From assembly GCA_029204225.1 (NCBI GenBank), contig CM055104.1:53152020-53216019 (forward strand): 64,000 nt of DNA, given 5' to 3'. The DNA is from Diphasiastrum complanatum. Lineage: Eukaryota; Streptophyta; Lycopodiopsida; Lycopodiales; Lycopodiaceae. The position numbers and the translations under genes were made by a program. The notes beneath the pieces are model-generated. The model had not been told where the DNA came from. It ran no database searches and saw nothing but the letters and a program-made list of their open reading frames with translations. Numbering within the stretch: the first letter of the stretch is position 1; each line of letters starts with the position of its first letter. Shown in pieces: positions 48,701 to 57,574 of this stretch.

Positions 48701-49878
48701 AGCAGACATCAAGTTTGGTTGCCTATTTCTCAATAAAAATCTGGAAGATGATGACATGGACTGTCTCATTGCTTGCTTTGCAACTGTTGCATACTCGTTA
48801 CTGAAGAATTCATCACACATTTGAGATACATTTCAATTTTCAATGCAAAATATATTCTGTAGAATGTTCAGATCTATTTAGAAGGCCTTTAATATTTTTA
48901 TGTGGATTAGTTTCAGGCTTCAAAGAACACATCCATTTTGGATAATATGACATGTTGGGAAGATAATTTTGGGTTTCGCTTAGCTTATGCTTCTGGATCA
49001 CTATGTAATGGCTTAATAGTTTTTCGCATCAAGCAGGTGAAACAAAAACACAACCTTGCTCCTATTTGCCTGCACTTTCTTTGGCAGAACGTCAGACAGC
49101 TTACTTGGCAGCAAGGAAACGAATATTTTCAGACAATTGGATGCCCCCCGATGACACCATAAGTGGAGGCGGATCTAATAGGCCACGGAATGTACCTGTG
49201 GTGGCTCGTCGAATGATTGCTCATGCTTTGGGGAAGACGGTTCCAATGAATGGTGCTTCACTAAAAGATGTTAATCGAAGAAGATATGAAGCTGCAATAA
49301 ATGGTGGAAAGAAGGATGAGCATGGGATATACACAAGTTCCAATGTGGCTCATACAGAAGAGAAGATGAAGGACATGAATGTGTCACCTGCTACAGCTGC
49401 TAAACGATTGTTTGCTCAAGCTTTAAGTTTATCCGTTTCAAATGTCTGCCCAAAAAGTCATGTGGCAGCTACAAATGTTCATGATCAAGAAAATGTACGA
49501 GGGAATTTTTCAGTTACTACTACTACTACTACCTGCCACGTTGGCAGTATCGGTACAAAATCTATGGACACTGGAGCAGCTGATGCAGAGGGTCCCAATG
49601 CATTTGGGTTGCAGTCTCTAAAATCTGATCATTTCAACAATCTTAGTATTTCTTCCAGTGAAGGTCTGTCCAACAATCTATCTGTTCAAGCTAACTTAAG
49701 GACTACACGATATGATATGCCTGGCAGAGCTGCCCGACGCATTTTAGTGCAAGCACTAGGACTGCAAGTTCCAGAGACGTTATCATCCAATTGGGACAGG
49801 GTTCAGAAACATGATAGAGGGCATTCAAGTGGTCCTTCAAATTGTAAAGCCACTCAGTTTAATGTTTTGACTTCATAG
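27636..49878 (+). CDS. R3H and SUZ-type domain protein gene, seven-exon model
   Basis: Joining the seven exons gives 1,323 bases, or 440 residues, with every junction in phase and flanked by GT and AG. The product resembles plant R3H-domain proteins thought to bind single-stranded nucleic acid. A conserved lead-in ([16 protein letters not shown], exon 3) precedes the R3H core with its RxxxH motif ([13 protein letters not shown], Arg92 and His96). A segment like the plant family's IP-ILVSD-L follows ([15 protein letters not shown]), then a SUZ-like motif ([17 protein letters not shown], about residues 176-193). The C-terminal half is Ser/Thr-rich with three similar short helices. Introns 3 and 5 are 10.1 and 6.6 kb and contain transposons. 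Exon 1 is the weakest part; translation could instead start at 29726. The family call rests on remembered motifs, not a search. Confidence 0.8.
29721..29761 (+). CDS. R3H gene exon 2
   Basis: This 41-base exon lies between a CTATGCAG acceptor and a GTGAGTAG donor, the strongest donor in the gene. It encodes [13 protein letters not shown] in frame with exon 3. The internal ATG at 29726 is a possible alternative start with good context. Confidence 0.65.
30004..30101 (+). CDS. R3H gene exon 3
   Basis: Flanked by a TTAATGTAG acceptor and a GTAATTG donor. It encodes [17 protein letters not shown], then [15 protein letters not shown], the conserved segment just before the R3H core in plant members. 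It ends two bases into a codon. Confidence 0.85.
30102..33959 (+). other. Left part of R3H intron 3: no gene seen
   Basis: Intronic sequence with no supported coding region. Open stretches at 31454-31693 and 33022-33737 have low-complexity, hydrophobic compositions and no recognised motifs. Confidence 0.5.
33965..34435 (-). repeat. 3' LTR of the intronic copia element
   Basis: TGTAGGAAAT at the left and ATTCCAACA at the right on the plus strand. It lacks an 8-bp GGCTAGAA-type segment present in the other LTR near 39034. Confidence 0.9.
34554..36356 (-). pseudogene. Intronic copia: integrase end, linker, duplicated linker in place of RT
   Basis: The 36356-35784 frame carries the end of integrase ([16 protein letters not shown], then [18 protein letters not shown]) and a Gln/Pro-rich linker. 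After a stop near 35784, the 409-codon frame (35783-34554) has the pre-RT segment ([18 protein letters not shown]). It is then joined to a remnant of the RT end ([15 protein letters not shown]). The rest contains a diverged second copy of the linker and pre-RT segment (LLETLQDNK, then [12 protein letters not shown]). No RT catalytic motif or RNase H is present. Confidence 0.85.
36391..37092 (-). pseudogene. Intronic copia: integrase, deleted between catalytic residues
   Basis: The frame includes the pre-integrase zinc segment ([13 protein letters not shown], then [10 protein letters not shown], with His and Cys pairs intact), the first Asp (VRSDVCGPM) and the second ([10 protein letters not shown]). 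Directly after GGEYI the sequence jumps, out of frame, to [10 protein letters not shown]. The 25-30 residues normally between the second Asp and the Glu are therefore lost. Confidence 0.85.
36968..38369 (-). pseudogene. Intronic copia: gag, nucleocapsid and protease
   Basis: Gag starts at 38369 ([19 protein letters not shown]). One in-frame TGA lies near 38136 in otherwise continuous frame, and the capsid reads to 37650 ([17 protein letters not shown], then [13 protein letters not shown]). One frameshift leads to a perfect CCHC knuckle ([14 protein letters not shown]) and the protease ([14 protein letters not shown], then [14 protein letters not shown]). With only one stop and one frameshift this part has decayed little. 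Confidence 0.85.
38967..39445 (-). repeat. 5' LTR of the intronic copia element
   Basis: Lies next to the primer-binding site at 38954-38966. Nearly identical to 33965-34435. Confidence 0.9.
40215..40292 (+). CDS. R3H gene exon 4 (R3H core)
   Basis: Acceptor TTTTGCAGCAG is a tandem NAGNAG site, so the exon can start at 40215 or 40218, adding or skipping one Ser without changing frame. It encodes [20 protein letters not shown], then LADIFG, containing the RxxxH signature. The donor is GTATAC at 40293. Confidence 0.9.
40917..40988 (+). CDS. R3H gene exon 5
   Basis: Acceptor CTATGCAG, donor GTACTA. It encodes [20 protein letters not shown], matching the conserved segment after the R3H core. 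One base completes the Gly codon from exon 4, and two bases (AT) are carried into exon 6. Confidence 0.9.
41458..42291. mobile_element. Non-autonomous hAT-like DNA transposon in R3H intron 5
   Basis: The exact 8-bp duplication CTGTGAAT flanks it (41450-41457 and 42292-42299). The ends are imperfect inverted repeats: CTTAGTTGCCTGTTCCG at the left and CTTAGAAACCCGTTCCG on the minus strand at the right, 13 of 17 matching. Subterminal regions are rich in GTTCCG/CGGAAC motifs. The interior has no transposase. It contains a roughly 60-bp segment repeated about three times (CTATCAGCAGTCAGACAAGA near 42003, 42071 and 42138) and a short GGGGAAACCC repeat (about 41796-41827). An 8-bp duplication fits hAT; a Mutator-like origin is less likely. 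Confidence 0.75.
44040..46750 (+). mobile_element. Decayed LINE (non-LTR retrotransposon) in R3H intron 5
   Basis: ORF1-like sequence at 44060-44570 has a coiled-coil-like part ([18 protein letters not shown]) and the phrase [11 protein letters not shown]. At about 44770 a start of the endonuclease ([10 protein letters not shown]) is joined within 30 bases to reverse transcriptase ([16 protein letters not shown], then [14 protein letters not shown]). The RT active site reads YTDY instead of the usual Y/F-ADD. The C-terminal region includes [10 protein letters not shown], typical of the Cys-rich tail of plant LINEs, near 46040. Many stops and frameshifts are present. No poly(A) tail or target duplication was identified. 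Confidence 0.8.
47602..47702 (+). CDS. R3H gene exon 6
   Basis: Acceptor GTTGTGACAG, donor GTGCAT. The first base completes an Ile codon with the AT of exon 5, then [20 protein letters not shown] and [13 protein letters not shown]. The acceptor has a poor pyrimidine tract, but phases on both sides agree. Confidence 0.85.
49037..49878 (+). CDS. R3H gene exon 7 (SUZ-like motif and C-terminal half)
   Basis: Acceptor ATCAAGCAG, with the first two bases completing a Gly codon from exon 6, stop TAG at 49876. The SUZ-like motif is at about residues 176-193. Three similar helices follow: [11 protein letters not shown] (216-226), [12 protein letters not shown] (281-292) and [12 protein letters not shown] (392-403), the first preceded by RPRNVP. 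A run of six Thr is encoded by an ACT repeat (about 49516-49533). Downstream to about 50500 is probably 3' untranslated sequence; no clear AATAAA signal was found. Confidence 0.9.
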
Positions 49879-51310
49879 GCAGATGGGTCTAGTCAATCAG
49901 AGTTGAAGTTCCTCGATGACCACTTCATGTGGTATACATCCTGCACAGATGCAGAGTAGGGACTTGAACCTTTTAAGCTTACAGTTTGAATCTTATCCAG
50001 TCCTGGCATTAGTGGTTGCACTGTATGGAGCTGATTTTGGTCCCTTAAGATAAAGCTCTAGGAAGACATGTAGTTCATACTTCACCATAAGGCGTGCTTG
50101 TGTACGGGAATGATAGGCGGGAGTGCTGCATGCATCACTAGTGAAGTACATCTGTAGTTCTATTTTTCTGGTCTTGTAAATGTTCTGCAGCTAGAAAAGT
50201 AAGGATATTGCATGAAAGGTTGGCTGTTGGTTTAGACCACAAATTATTCGTTTGTGGAACATAGTATGGTTGGAAGGTTAAAGCCATGAGATTGAGGAAG
50301 TCCTCTGAAATGTAGAGAGCTTTCTTTTACTACTCACAAAGTATTTACCATGGTGTGCCATGTGTACCTGATTTTATGTTGTTGCTATTAGCCACAATTG
50401 TTTGTTGAGAAGCATGTAACTTTTTCAATGTTTAAGTCTAATATCTGATTCTTGTTTGTCAAATCTAAATTCTGAGATAGGATGCATTTGTAGTGTGTTT
50501 TGTAGAATATAACAACCTTAGTGTCTGGCAAAGTTCAACAAATTATTAACCTTGGCTCTTACGAGATTTCAAACCAGATCCCAAATTGTTGCCAGAGGAC
50601 TACATTGGCCTATGGAATAACCAATATTGCTACTTTTTGTTGTTGTCTTTTTTCTCTTTCTACATCAGATGAGTAATCACCTCTTGAGCAACCCAGCTTT
50701 GCCACAACACGAAAAGGAAATTAGTAGAATTCATTAGCTTTGTTTTCAGTCCTAAACCGGCCTTGGCCCAGGTATCTGGCCACGTGTGAATCGAACTTGG
50801 GTAGCAAGTCCAACCCAAGCACGACACTATGACACCACACCACGCGGTGTGTTGGGACTTGGGAGCTCCCTCTTCCATATGCGAGCTTTTCGAAACTGAA
50901 AGTGAAATAGAAAAGGTTCCTAATTATTGCGTAAAGTCCATAACCTTGTCTCAAAATCCACAATGTTAATGAACAAAGCTGACGGGTATTTTGAGCTGGA
51001 GAGAGACAGCTGATTCTTAAACCATCTCAACTGCTTTAAGTGAAGAAAAACAATTCAAGCTAAAGAGCTGGTCTTCATGAAAATCAAATTGAATCAGGGG
51101 AACATAAAAGCATTTTGCATGGGGAATCTTTGGGATGAAAATAAGGAATTTTCTCAGCTGGGCATAGTTGAAATCATTTGAAAGAAATGCAAGCTAAATG
51201 AGTACACTTGTGGAGTAATCACATGATGGCCTTGCCTATTATTGCATGCATACAAGTTCACCATTCATGTGAAAATAGGGATGATTAAGAGCACACACAC
51301 AAAAGCTAGT
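49879..51310. other. Probable 3' UTR and intergenic sequence
   Basis: No coding region is supported. The first several hundred bases are expected to be the R3H 3' untranslated region. About 50700-50900 has an isolated GC-richer block that looks like a repeat fragment, unidentified. Confidence 0.4.
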
Positions 51311-51500
51311 GTTAACCCTACTATAGCTAGTTGGTCGTGAAGATGCTTGATCTTCGTAATGTGCTCAACAACTGAATCACCGGAGTCCATTTTGATTGTA
51401 CGTAGTTTCTTCTGCAGATAGAGGACTCTAGCCGTATTGACAGTCTCACACATAGACCTCAATATCTCCCAAGCCTCATGAGGTCCTTATTATTGATGCA
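51310..51500 (-). pseudogene. Ty1/copia gag fragment
   Basis: The minus strand reads EAWEILRSMCETVNTARVLY, then LQKKLRTIKMDSGDSVVEHI and TKIKHLHDQLAIVG, the central part of copia gag. Nothing before or after it is preserved. Confidence 0.8.
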
Positions 51501-52101
51501 CTCTCCAAAAGTAGTTCTTGAAAAATACTCAAGAATCAAGGTGCTTTAGGAAACTAGGATTTCGCCCAAACTAGGGTATTATGCCACTTGTCGAATGCCC
51601 AACTGCTTCTATTTTTGTCTTTTGCAACATAGTATGGCCTTGCTATGCCTGCACAAGATACACTTTGCACCCTAATCGGATCTCCCTACTGTTTTTTGCT
51701 TCTCTTTTAGACATTGTTGCCATTTCATGGCTTTGAAATTACGACGATGGGATGTCACGAGTGTCACGAGCATCATCCGATGAGGGAACATGAGCGTCAT
51801 CAGTGCCAGAGGTGGGTGGTGAGTCCTCCCTGTCCATCATGGAAGAAGTGATGTGCGGGGGATCAAATTGGGTGGCTGGTACAAAGTTGTAGTCGTCATC
51901 ATCCTTGTCATTGACATGATGGGTGTCGGGGTACGATAGATGGTGGGGTGGGGTCACACAATCTCTGAAACAGGGTAGTGGTGTGTGCGGATGGAAGACT
52001 GGTGGAGTGAATGGCCACAAGTAAACCAAGCATTGTAATGCAAGGATGTGTAAGTCGTAGTCGTCGTCATCCTCGTCATCGACAGGATGGGTGTCGGGTA
52101 T

Positions 52102-53346
52102 TGTAGCGCAGGCATCCCAAAGGGAGCCGGGAACCACGACTTAGCTTCCCAGCCTTCAACTCTTGCCATCCAAACCCACTTGACATACAAGCAGCCAACT
52201 CGCCAACAACGATCAGACTTAACCAACTTGAAGTTTCGAAAACCAACATTGAGATCCAACCTGGCGCCATGCCAGATCGGGGGTCCCGACGTGGGTGACT
52301 TCCCTCCAAGCAAGCCGCCCGACATACATCAAACTTAACCAACTCGAAGCTTCGTTACAAACGAGTAACATCCATTCCAAGCAAGCGGTCTGACTTACAT
52401 CAGACTTAACCAACTGAAAGCTTCGCCACGAGCGCTGGAAGCCAACCTGGCGCCACGCCAGACTGGACAGCCATAAACAGGTAACATCCACCCAAGCAAG
52501 CCATCCAACTCAGCCGACAGGTTAGAGCCCGTTCCCCAAGAGCTTAACCCATTCACGTTCATGCAAGGAACACTCAGAACCACAAGCCGCGATAGATATG
52601 GAAACAACCAGTTCTTGGACCAAATGGTCCCGACAGCATACCGCTGGCGCCACGGACCGAATGGTCCCGACGGCATACCGCTGGCGTCCCGGGATACGAC
52701 CCTCAGCTATGTGCCAAGTTAAAAATTTTGAAAACGGCCTTACAACTGGCGCTTTTACCGAACACTGAAACCCAGAAGGTAATCAGAGTCAGTTTGAGGA
52801 AAATCCCACTTTATTGATAAATCTGAGAAGGTTACATTTCAAGTGTGTGACCGACCCTAGTCTCCGGGGCGCTAGCATGCCAAGGCGAGAGCCATGACAA
52901 CATTCCAGCAAGGGAGGCTGAGACTTGGTTGGAGCTCGCCCTGAGTCGCAACCCGCACTCCCCTATAGTATTGGTGTGATTCGGCACCCCCCCTCATACC
53001 AAGCACTCTACCCAAGCTGGTAAAGCACGTTTTTCTCTCTCTAGGATTTTCTCTTTCTAGAAAGTCATTTTCTCTCTCTAGATTTTATTGATCCCCAGGC
53101 TTCCTTTAATCATGCCTAGATCGTGTGAGGTGATTGCACATCGATCTGAGCTCTTTGGACTTCGCTAGAACCGATCAAAGATTTTCAGCCATAGGAACTT
53201 GGCGCCGGCTGGATTCTGGTCACAGTGGCGCCGGGAGCGGCGCCGGCGCCGTTGGCGCCGGGAGCAGCAGTGGCGCTGCTGGCGCCGGGGACATAGCTGG
53301 CGCCGATGGCGCCGCAAGTAAAGCTTGTAAAGGTAGCTTTACAACA
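52102..53346 (-). repeat. 3' LTR of the recent element
   Basis: TGTAGCGCAGG to TTTACAACA. It contains three related segments of about 100 bp with CAGACTTAACCAACT-type cores (about 52205-52480) and a 37-bp tandem pair near 52617-52690 (ATGGTCCCGAC). A GGCGCC-rich stretch lies at about 53203-53315, and a short inverted repeat (GTAAAGCT, AGCTTTAC) sits at the TTTACAACA end. Only one difference from the other LTR was seen, near 52230. Confidence 0.92.
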
Positions 53347-55925
53347 TCCACCCCACCTTTATAAAATCTGATGTCCTCATCAGATGTCAGATTAAAGTAA
53401 AGGTGTCTCCCAATTAAAATGACTATACATTTAAGCTACTAGGCACAATACTCAATTTACTGGCCACTTTTTATTAACATTGAAGCTGGCACACCACAAG
53501 TCGGAGGCTCAGCTCTTTGTACTGAAAAATTACATAACTTGAAAATATATCTTTGTCTGGGAAAAGCGTAGATTTGATATCGCTTTCGTAAAACCCGAGA
53601 ACCTTATTAACTGGTGACAGAGGCCTTTCTTTGAAATGTTCGCCCTGTCGCTTCTGACTTTCGACTTTGGAACTCCTTTGAGCTCCTGATTTGTCCTTGA
53701 TGCACTTTGTGTTGAGCTCCCTGAGCTCCAGGTTTGTTCAGTTCCGCACAGGTATCAAGGCTCCCTGAGCCGAAGGATTTATCGTTTGATTGCCCACTTT
53801 ATCGTCCACTCCGTGCCTTGTTGCTTCTGCACCTTGATTTCTCTCCTTGTCCAAGCCTGATCTTGATACTTTTCCATCTTGGCTCTTTAAGGTAGGCAAA
53901 GATTGAGTACTCCGCAATGCACCTCTCACTTAGCTTGAAGTAGCTCTTTGAATCAGCCCAAATGTAACCATTGACCTCGTGGAAAGCCAAAGGGTCGCAC
54001 CAGTTTGATCCGCATACGAACTATCTCTTCGCGTTTGTTTGAAGCACCATGTCCGTCGCGCAAAACTTGACTTTCACAATTCCATCACTGGTTAGTTGTC
54101 TCACAGTCAAAACAAGAAGTGTACATCGAGCTTGGCTTCAAGTAGCTCTCTTTGAATCAGAAACATGCACCCAGAGTTTGCACTAATCCGATCTCAACGC
54201 GAACTGTCCCTTAGCGTCCGTTCGAAATACCAAGTCTCTCATGCAAGACTCAACTTTCACAGTTCCTTCATTGATCAGCTGCCTTACACGTAACACAACT
54301 CATATGTTTCCTCATCATTGCTGGTCCAGAGAAAGCCTATAACAAACTTTCCTTTCCACAACAAAAACTTGTCAACTTATTAGGTCCAAAGTTCGCCAGT
54401 CTCCTCGTGTGAGTATGGCTAGGTCACCTTGAATTTGCCCCCATTTTGATCAACTTTAATTCAAAATTTGCCCCAAGAGAGAGGTGTGTGTGATAGTTCC
54501 CCTCCACTTAATAAATCAGCTGATCGGACTTTAGAGTAGAGTTCTTCGGACAAAAAGCCTTTCCAACACTTTGCTTCCCATCGGCTAGGATTATGGCTCG
54601 ATCCAACTTGTTGCCAATCTCTGAAGAGGATCCTAGTCTTTTCCCCTTTGAGGAAAAACCCAACTGATACTGGATATCACCCATGCTCAGTGAGTTTCAG
54701 TTCCGAAGGTGGCCGTCCCAAAATGAAGACCAACTGCTATAGAAGATCTCCCCTGAAATTGCCCTTTCCAACTTTTGACTTCCTGCTTGCGTCTGGTGGG
54801 CGTTGTCGCAAATGAAACTAACCCAAGAAGCAGGCTAGTCATCCATCCTTTGCAAACATTGAGTCATTTCGTTGTCGTTCACGTGCGAGTCCTTGAACTA
54901 CAAATCCGCCGCACAGATTTTGGATATCGCCCATGCTCAGTGAGTTTCAGTTCCGAAGGTGGCCGTCCCAAAATGAAGACCAACTGCTCCATAGAAGATC
55001 TCCCCTGAAATGGCCCTTTCCAACTTTTTGACTTCCTGCTTGCGTCTGGTGGGCGTTGTCGCAAATGAAACTAACCCAAGAAACAGGCTAGCCATCCATC
55101 CTTTGCAAACATTGAGTCGTTTCGTTGTCGTTCACGTGTGAGTACTTGAACTTCAAATCCGCCCCACAGATTCTGTAGTCCTCTTTGTTTAATGGTATCA
55201 GCCTTCAAAAGAAAAGGTTCCTTCTCGAGCCATCAGCTCCTTGTATCACAAGCAATCATGCAAACCAGGCAAAGCACGAGTACTAAGACTCACCACGAAT
55301 ACGTACAAGTAAGACACTCAGGCAGGTTTAAACAAGTAACAAAGGCAAGGTCCCCCTTTGAGATGGTCCTGCCAACGGACCTTTGCCTGGCCGCGCCCAT
55401 ACAAATCGATCACAGAATCAGCCCACATAGGACACCCCTCCAACTATCCGTGCTTTCACCATTAAGCAACACATTGCCTCAGTCACGCCCCACCACTTTT
55501 TGGTCGATAGCCCTTATAGCTAAACGATCGGCAGCTATCCCGCACCGGCAGCTAACCACCCGTGCTTTACACCCGAATTCGAGCAGCATCTATGTATCAA
55601 TGGTTAACCCGTACAGTTCGAATATGTCGCCCCGCACCCCACAAGGTACAGACCGTGCTTTCACCTCCCTAGGCAGCACTTTGCCTCATCCGTCCTACGT
55701 GCAGACAGCGCCAGGCCCGAACCGCGAGAACTGACCGTGCTTACACCTCAAGGGCAGCACTTTGACTCATCAAGTCCCCCGTTCTGCCGACCACCCCGAC
55801 CGTGGACGCACCCGTGCTTACACTGTGGGCAGCACCTTGCACAACAGTTGTCTTGATGAACCCCAAACCGTGGCCATTTCCGTGAGATCCGCATAGCTGA
55901 CCGGCCAGTCGGCTCTGATACCACA
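53347..55925 (-). other. Interior of the recent LTR element
   Basis: No recognised protein domain. A roughly 250-bp unit is tandemly doubled (about 54671-54919 and 54921-55170; shared GCCCATGCTCAGTGAGTTTC). A diverged 170-bp repeat lies near 53980-54300. Near the primer-binding site five copies of CCGTGCTT-(T)CACC followed by a GCAGCA segment occur between about 55448 and 55835. The 180-codon plus-strand ORF there (55192-55734) runs opposite to the element and is probably chance. Confidence 0.7.
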
Positions 55926-57170
55926 TGTAGCGCAGGCATCCCAAAGGGAGCCGGGAACCACGACTTAGCTTCCCAGCCTTCAACTCTTGCCATCCAAACC
56001 CACTTGACATACAAGCAGCCAACTCGCCAACAACGATCAGACTTAACCAACTTGAAGTTCCGAAAACCAACATTGAGATCCAACCTGGCGCCATGCCAGA
56101 TCGGGGGTCCCGACGTGGGTGACTTCCCTCCAAGCAAGCCGCCCGACATACATCAAACTTAACCAACTCGAAGCTTCGTTACAAACGAGTAACATCCATT
56201 CCAAGCAAGCGGTCTGACTTACATCAGACTTAACCAACTGAAAGCTTCGCCACGAGCGCTGGAAGCCAACCTGGCGCCACGCCAGACTGGACAGCCATAA
56301 ACAGGTAACATCCACCCAAGCAAGCCATCCAACTCAGCCGACAGGTTAGAGCCCGTTCCCCAAGAGCTTAACCCATTCACGTTCATGCAAGGAACACTCA
56401 GAACCACAAGCCGCGATAGATATGGAAACAACCAGTTCTTGGACCAAATGGTCCCGACAGCATACCGCTGGCGCCACGGACCGAATGGTCCCGACGGCAT
56501 ACCGCTGGCGTCCCGGGATACGACCCTCAGCTATGTGCCAAGTTAAAAATTTTGAAAACGGCCTTACAACTGGCGCTTTTACCGAACACTGAAACCCAGA
56601 AGGTAATCAGAGTCAGTTTGAGGAAAATCCCACTTTATTGATAAATCTGAGAAGGTTACATTTCAAGTGTGTGACCGACCCTAGTCTCCGGGGCGCTAGC
56701 ATGCCAAGGCGAGAGCCATGACAACATTCCAGCAAGGGAGGCTGAGACTTGGTTGGAGCTCGCCCTGAGTCGCAACCCGCACTCCCCTATAGTATTGGTG
56801 TGATTCGGCACCCCCCCTCATACCAAGCACTCTACCCAAGCTGGTAAAGCACGTTTTTCTCTCTCTAGGATTTTCTCTTTCTAGAAAGTCATTTTCTCTC
56901 TCTAGATTTTATTGATCCCCAGGCTTCCTTTAATCATGCCTAGATCGTGTGAGGTGATTGCACATCGATCTGAGCTCTTTGGACTTCGCTAGAACCGATC
57001 AAAGATTTTCAGCCATAGGAACTTGGCGCCGGCTGGATTCTGGTCACAGTGGCGCCGGGAGCGGCGCCGGCGCCGTTGGCGCCGGGAGCAGCAGTGGCGC
57101 TGCTGGCGCCGGGGACATAGCTGGCGCCGATGGCGCCGCAAGTAAAGCTTGTAAAGGTAGCTTTACAACA
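55926..57170 (-). repeat. 5' LTR of the recent element
   Basis: Same length and content as 52102-53346; adjacent to the primer-binding site at 55911-55923. Confidence 0.92.
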
Positions 57171-57574
57171 GGTATGATGGATGGTGGGGTGGGGTCACAC
57201 AATCTCTGAAACAGGGTAGTGGTGTTTGCGGATGGAAGACTGGTGGAGTGAATGGCCACAAGTAAACCAAGCATTGTAATGCAAGGATGTGTAAGTCGTA
57301 GTCGTCATCATCCTCGTCATCGACATGATGGGTGTCGGGTATGGTGGATGGTGGGATGGGGTCACACAATCTTTGAAACAGGGTAGTGGTGTGTGCGGAT
57401 GGAAGACTGGTGGAGTGAATGGCCAAAAGTAAACCAAGCATTGTATTGCGTTATTGAGTAAGGTAACAATCACTTGTATGTAAAATCTTACATTATCAAA
57501 GATTGAGTTGACCAAAGATAGGAATTTTGTCAACTAACATTGATCACAAAGGCACCTCCCTTGCAAGTCAAGGC

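Larger units (their letters stand above)
52102..57170 (-). mobile_element. Recent non-autonomous LTR retrotransposon (large-LTR, no coding capacity)
   Basis: Two LTRs of 1,245 bp each (52102-53346 and 55926-57170) surround 2.58 kb. Both flanks read GGTAT exactly (52097-52101 and 57171-57175). The primer-binding site (minus strand TGGTATCAGAGCC, 55911-55923) lies two bases from the 5' LTR, and a polypurine tract (AAAGGTGGGGTGGA, 53347-53360) abuts the 3' LTR. No gag, protease, RT or integrase motif is visible in the interior on either strand. It must therefore have been mobilised by enzymes of another element, most likely copia-type given the initiator tRNA-Met site. It fits the LARD-like class. 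Confidence 0.92.
51880..57450 (-). repeat. Tandem array of 164-170-bp units, split by an LTR element
   Basis: One unit lies at about 51925-52101, and one full and one partial unit at 57171-57450. Each includes GGTGGGGTCACACAATCT or close variants and a GTCGTAGTCGTC segment. On the minus strand the unit encodes the acidic DDEDDDDYDLHILALQCLVY and is open over whole copies. The left end of the array (51739-51880) has a minus-strand Asp/Ser-rich ORF end. The function of this possible repeat protein is unknown. Confidence 0.75.

Noticed and set aside
48639..48824. 61-codon ORF as an extra R3H exon
   Set aside because: It would break the phase that joins exon 6 directly to exon 7, and it has no family resemblance.
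53134..53364. Gly/Ala-rich ORF resembling a structural protein
   Set aside because: It is the translation of the GGCGCC array in the LTR and is repeated identically in the other LTR.
55192..55734. 180-codon plus-strand ORF in the recent LTR element
   Set aside because: It runs against the element's orientation, is made of short repeats and has no recognised domain.
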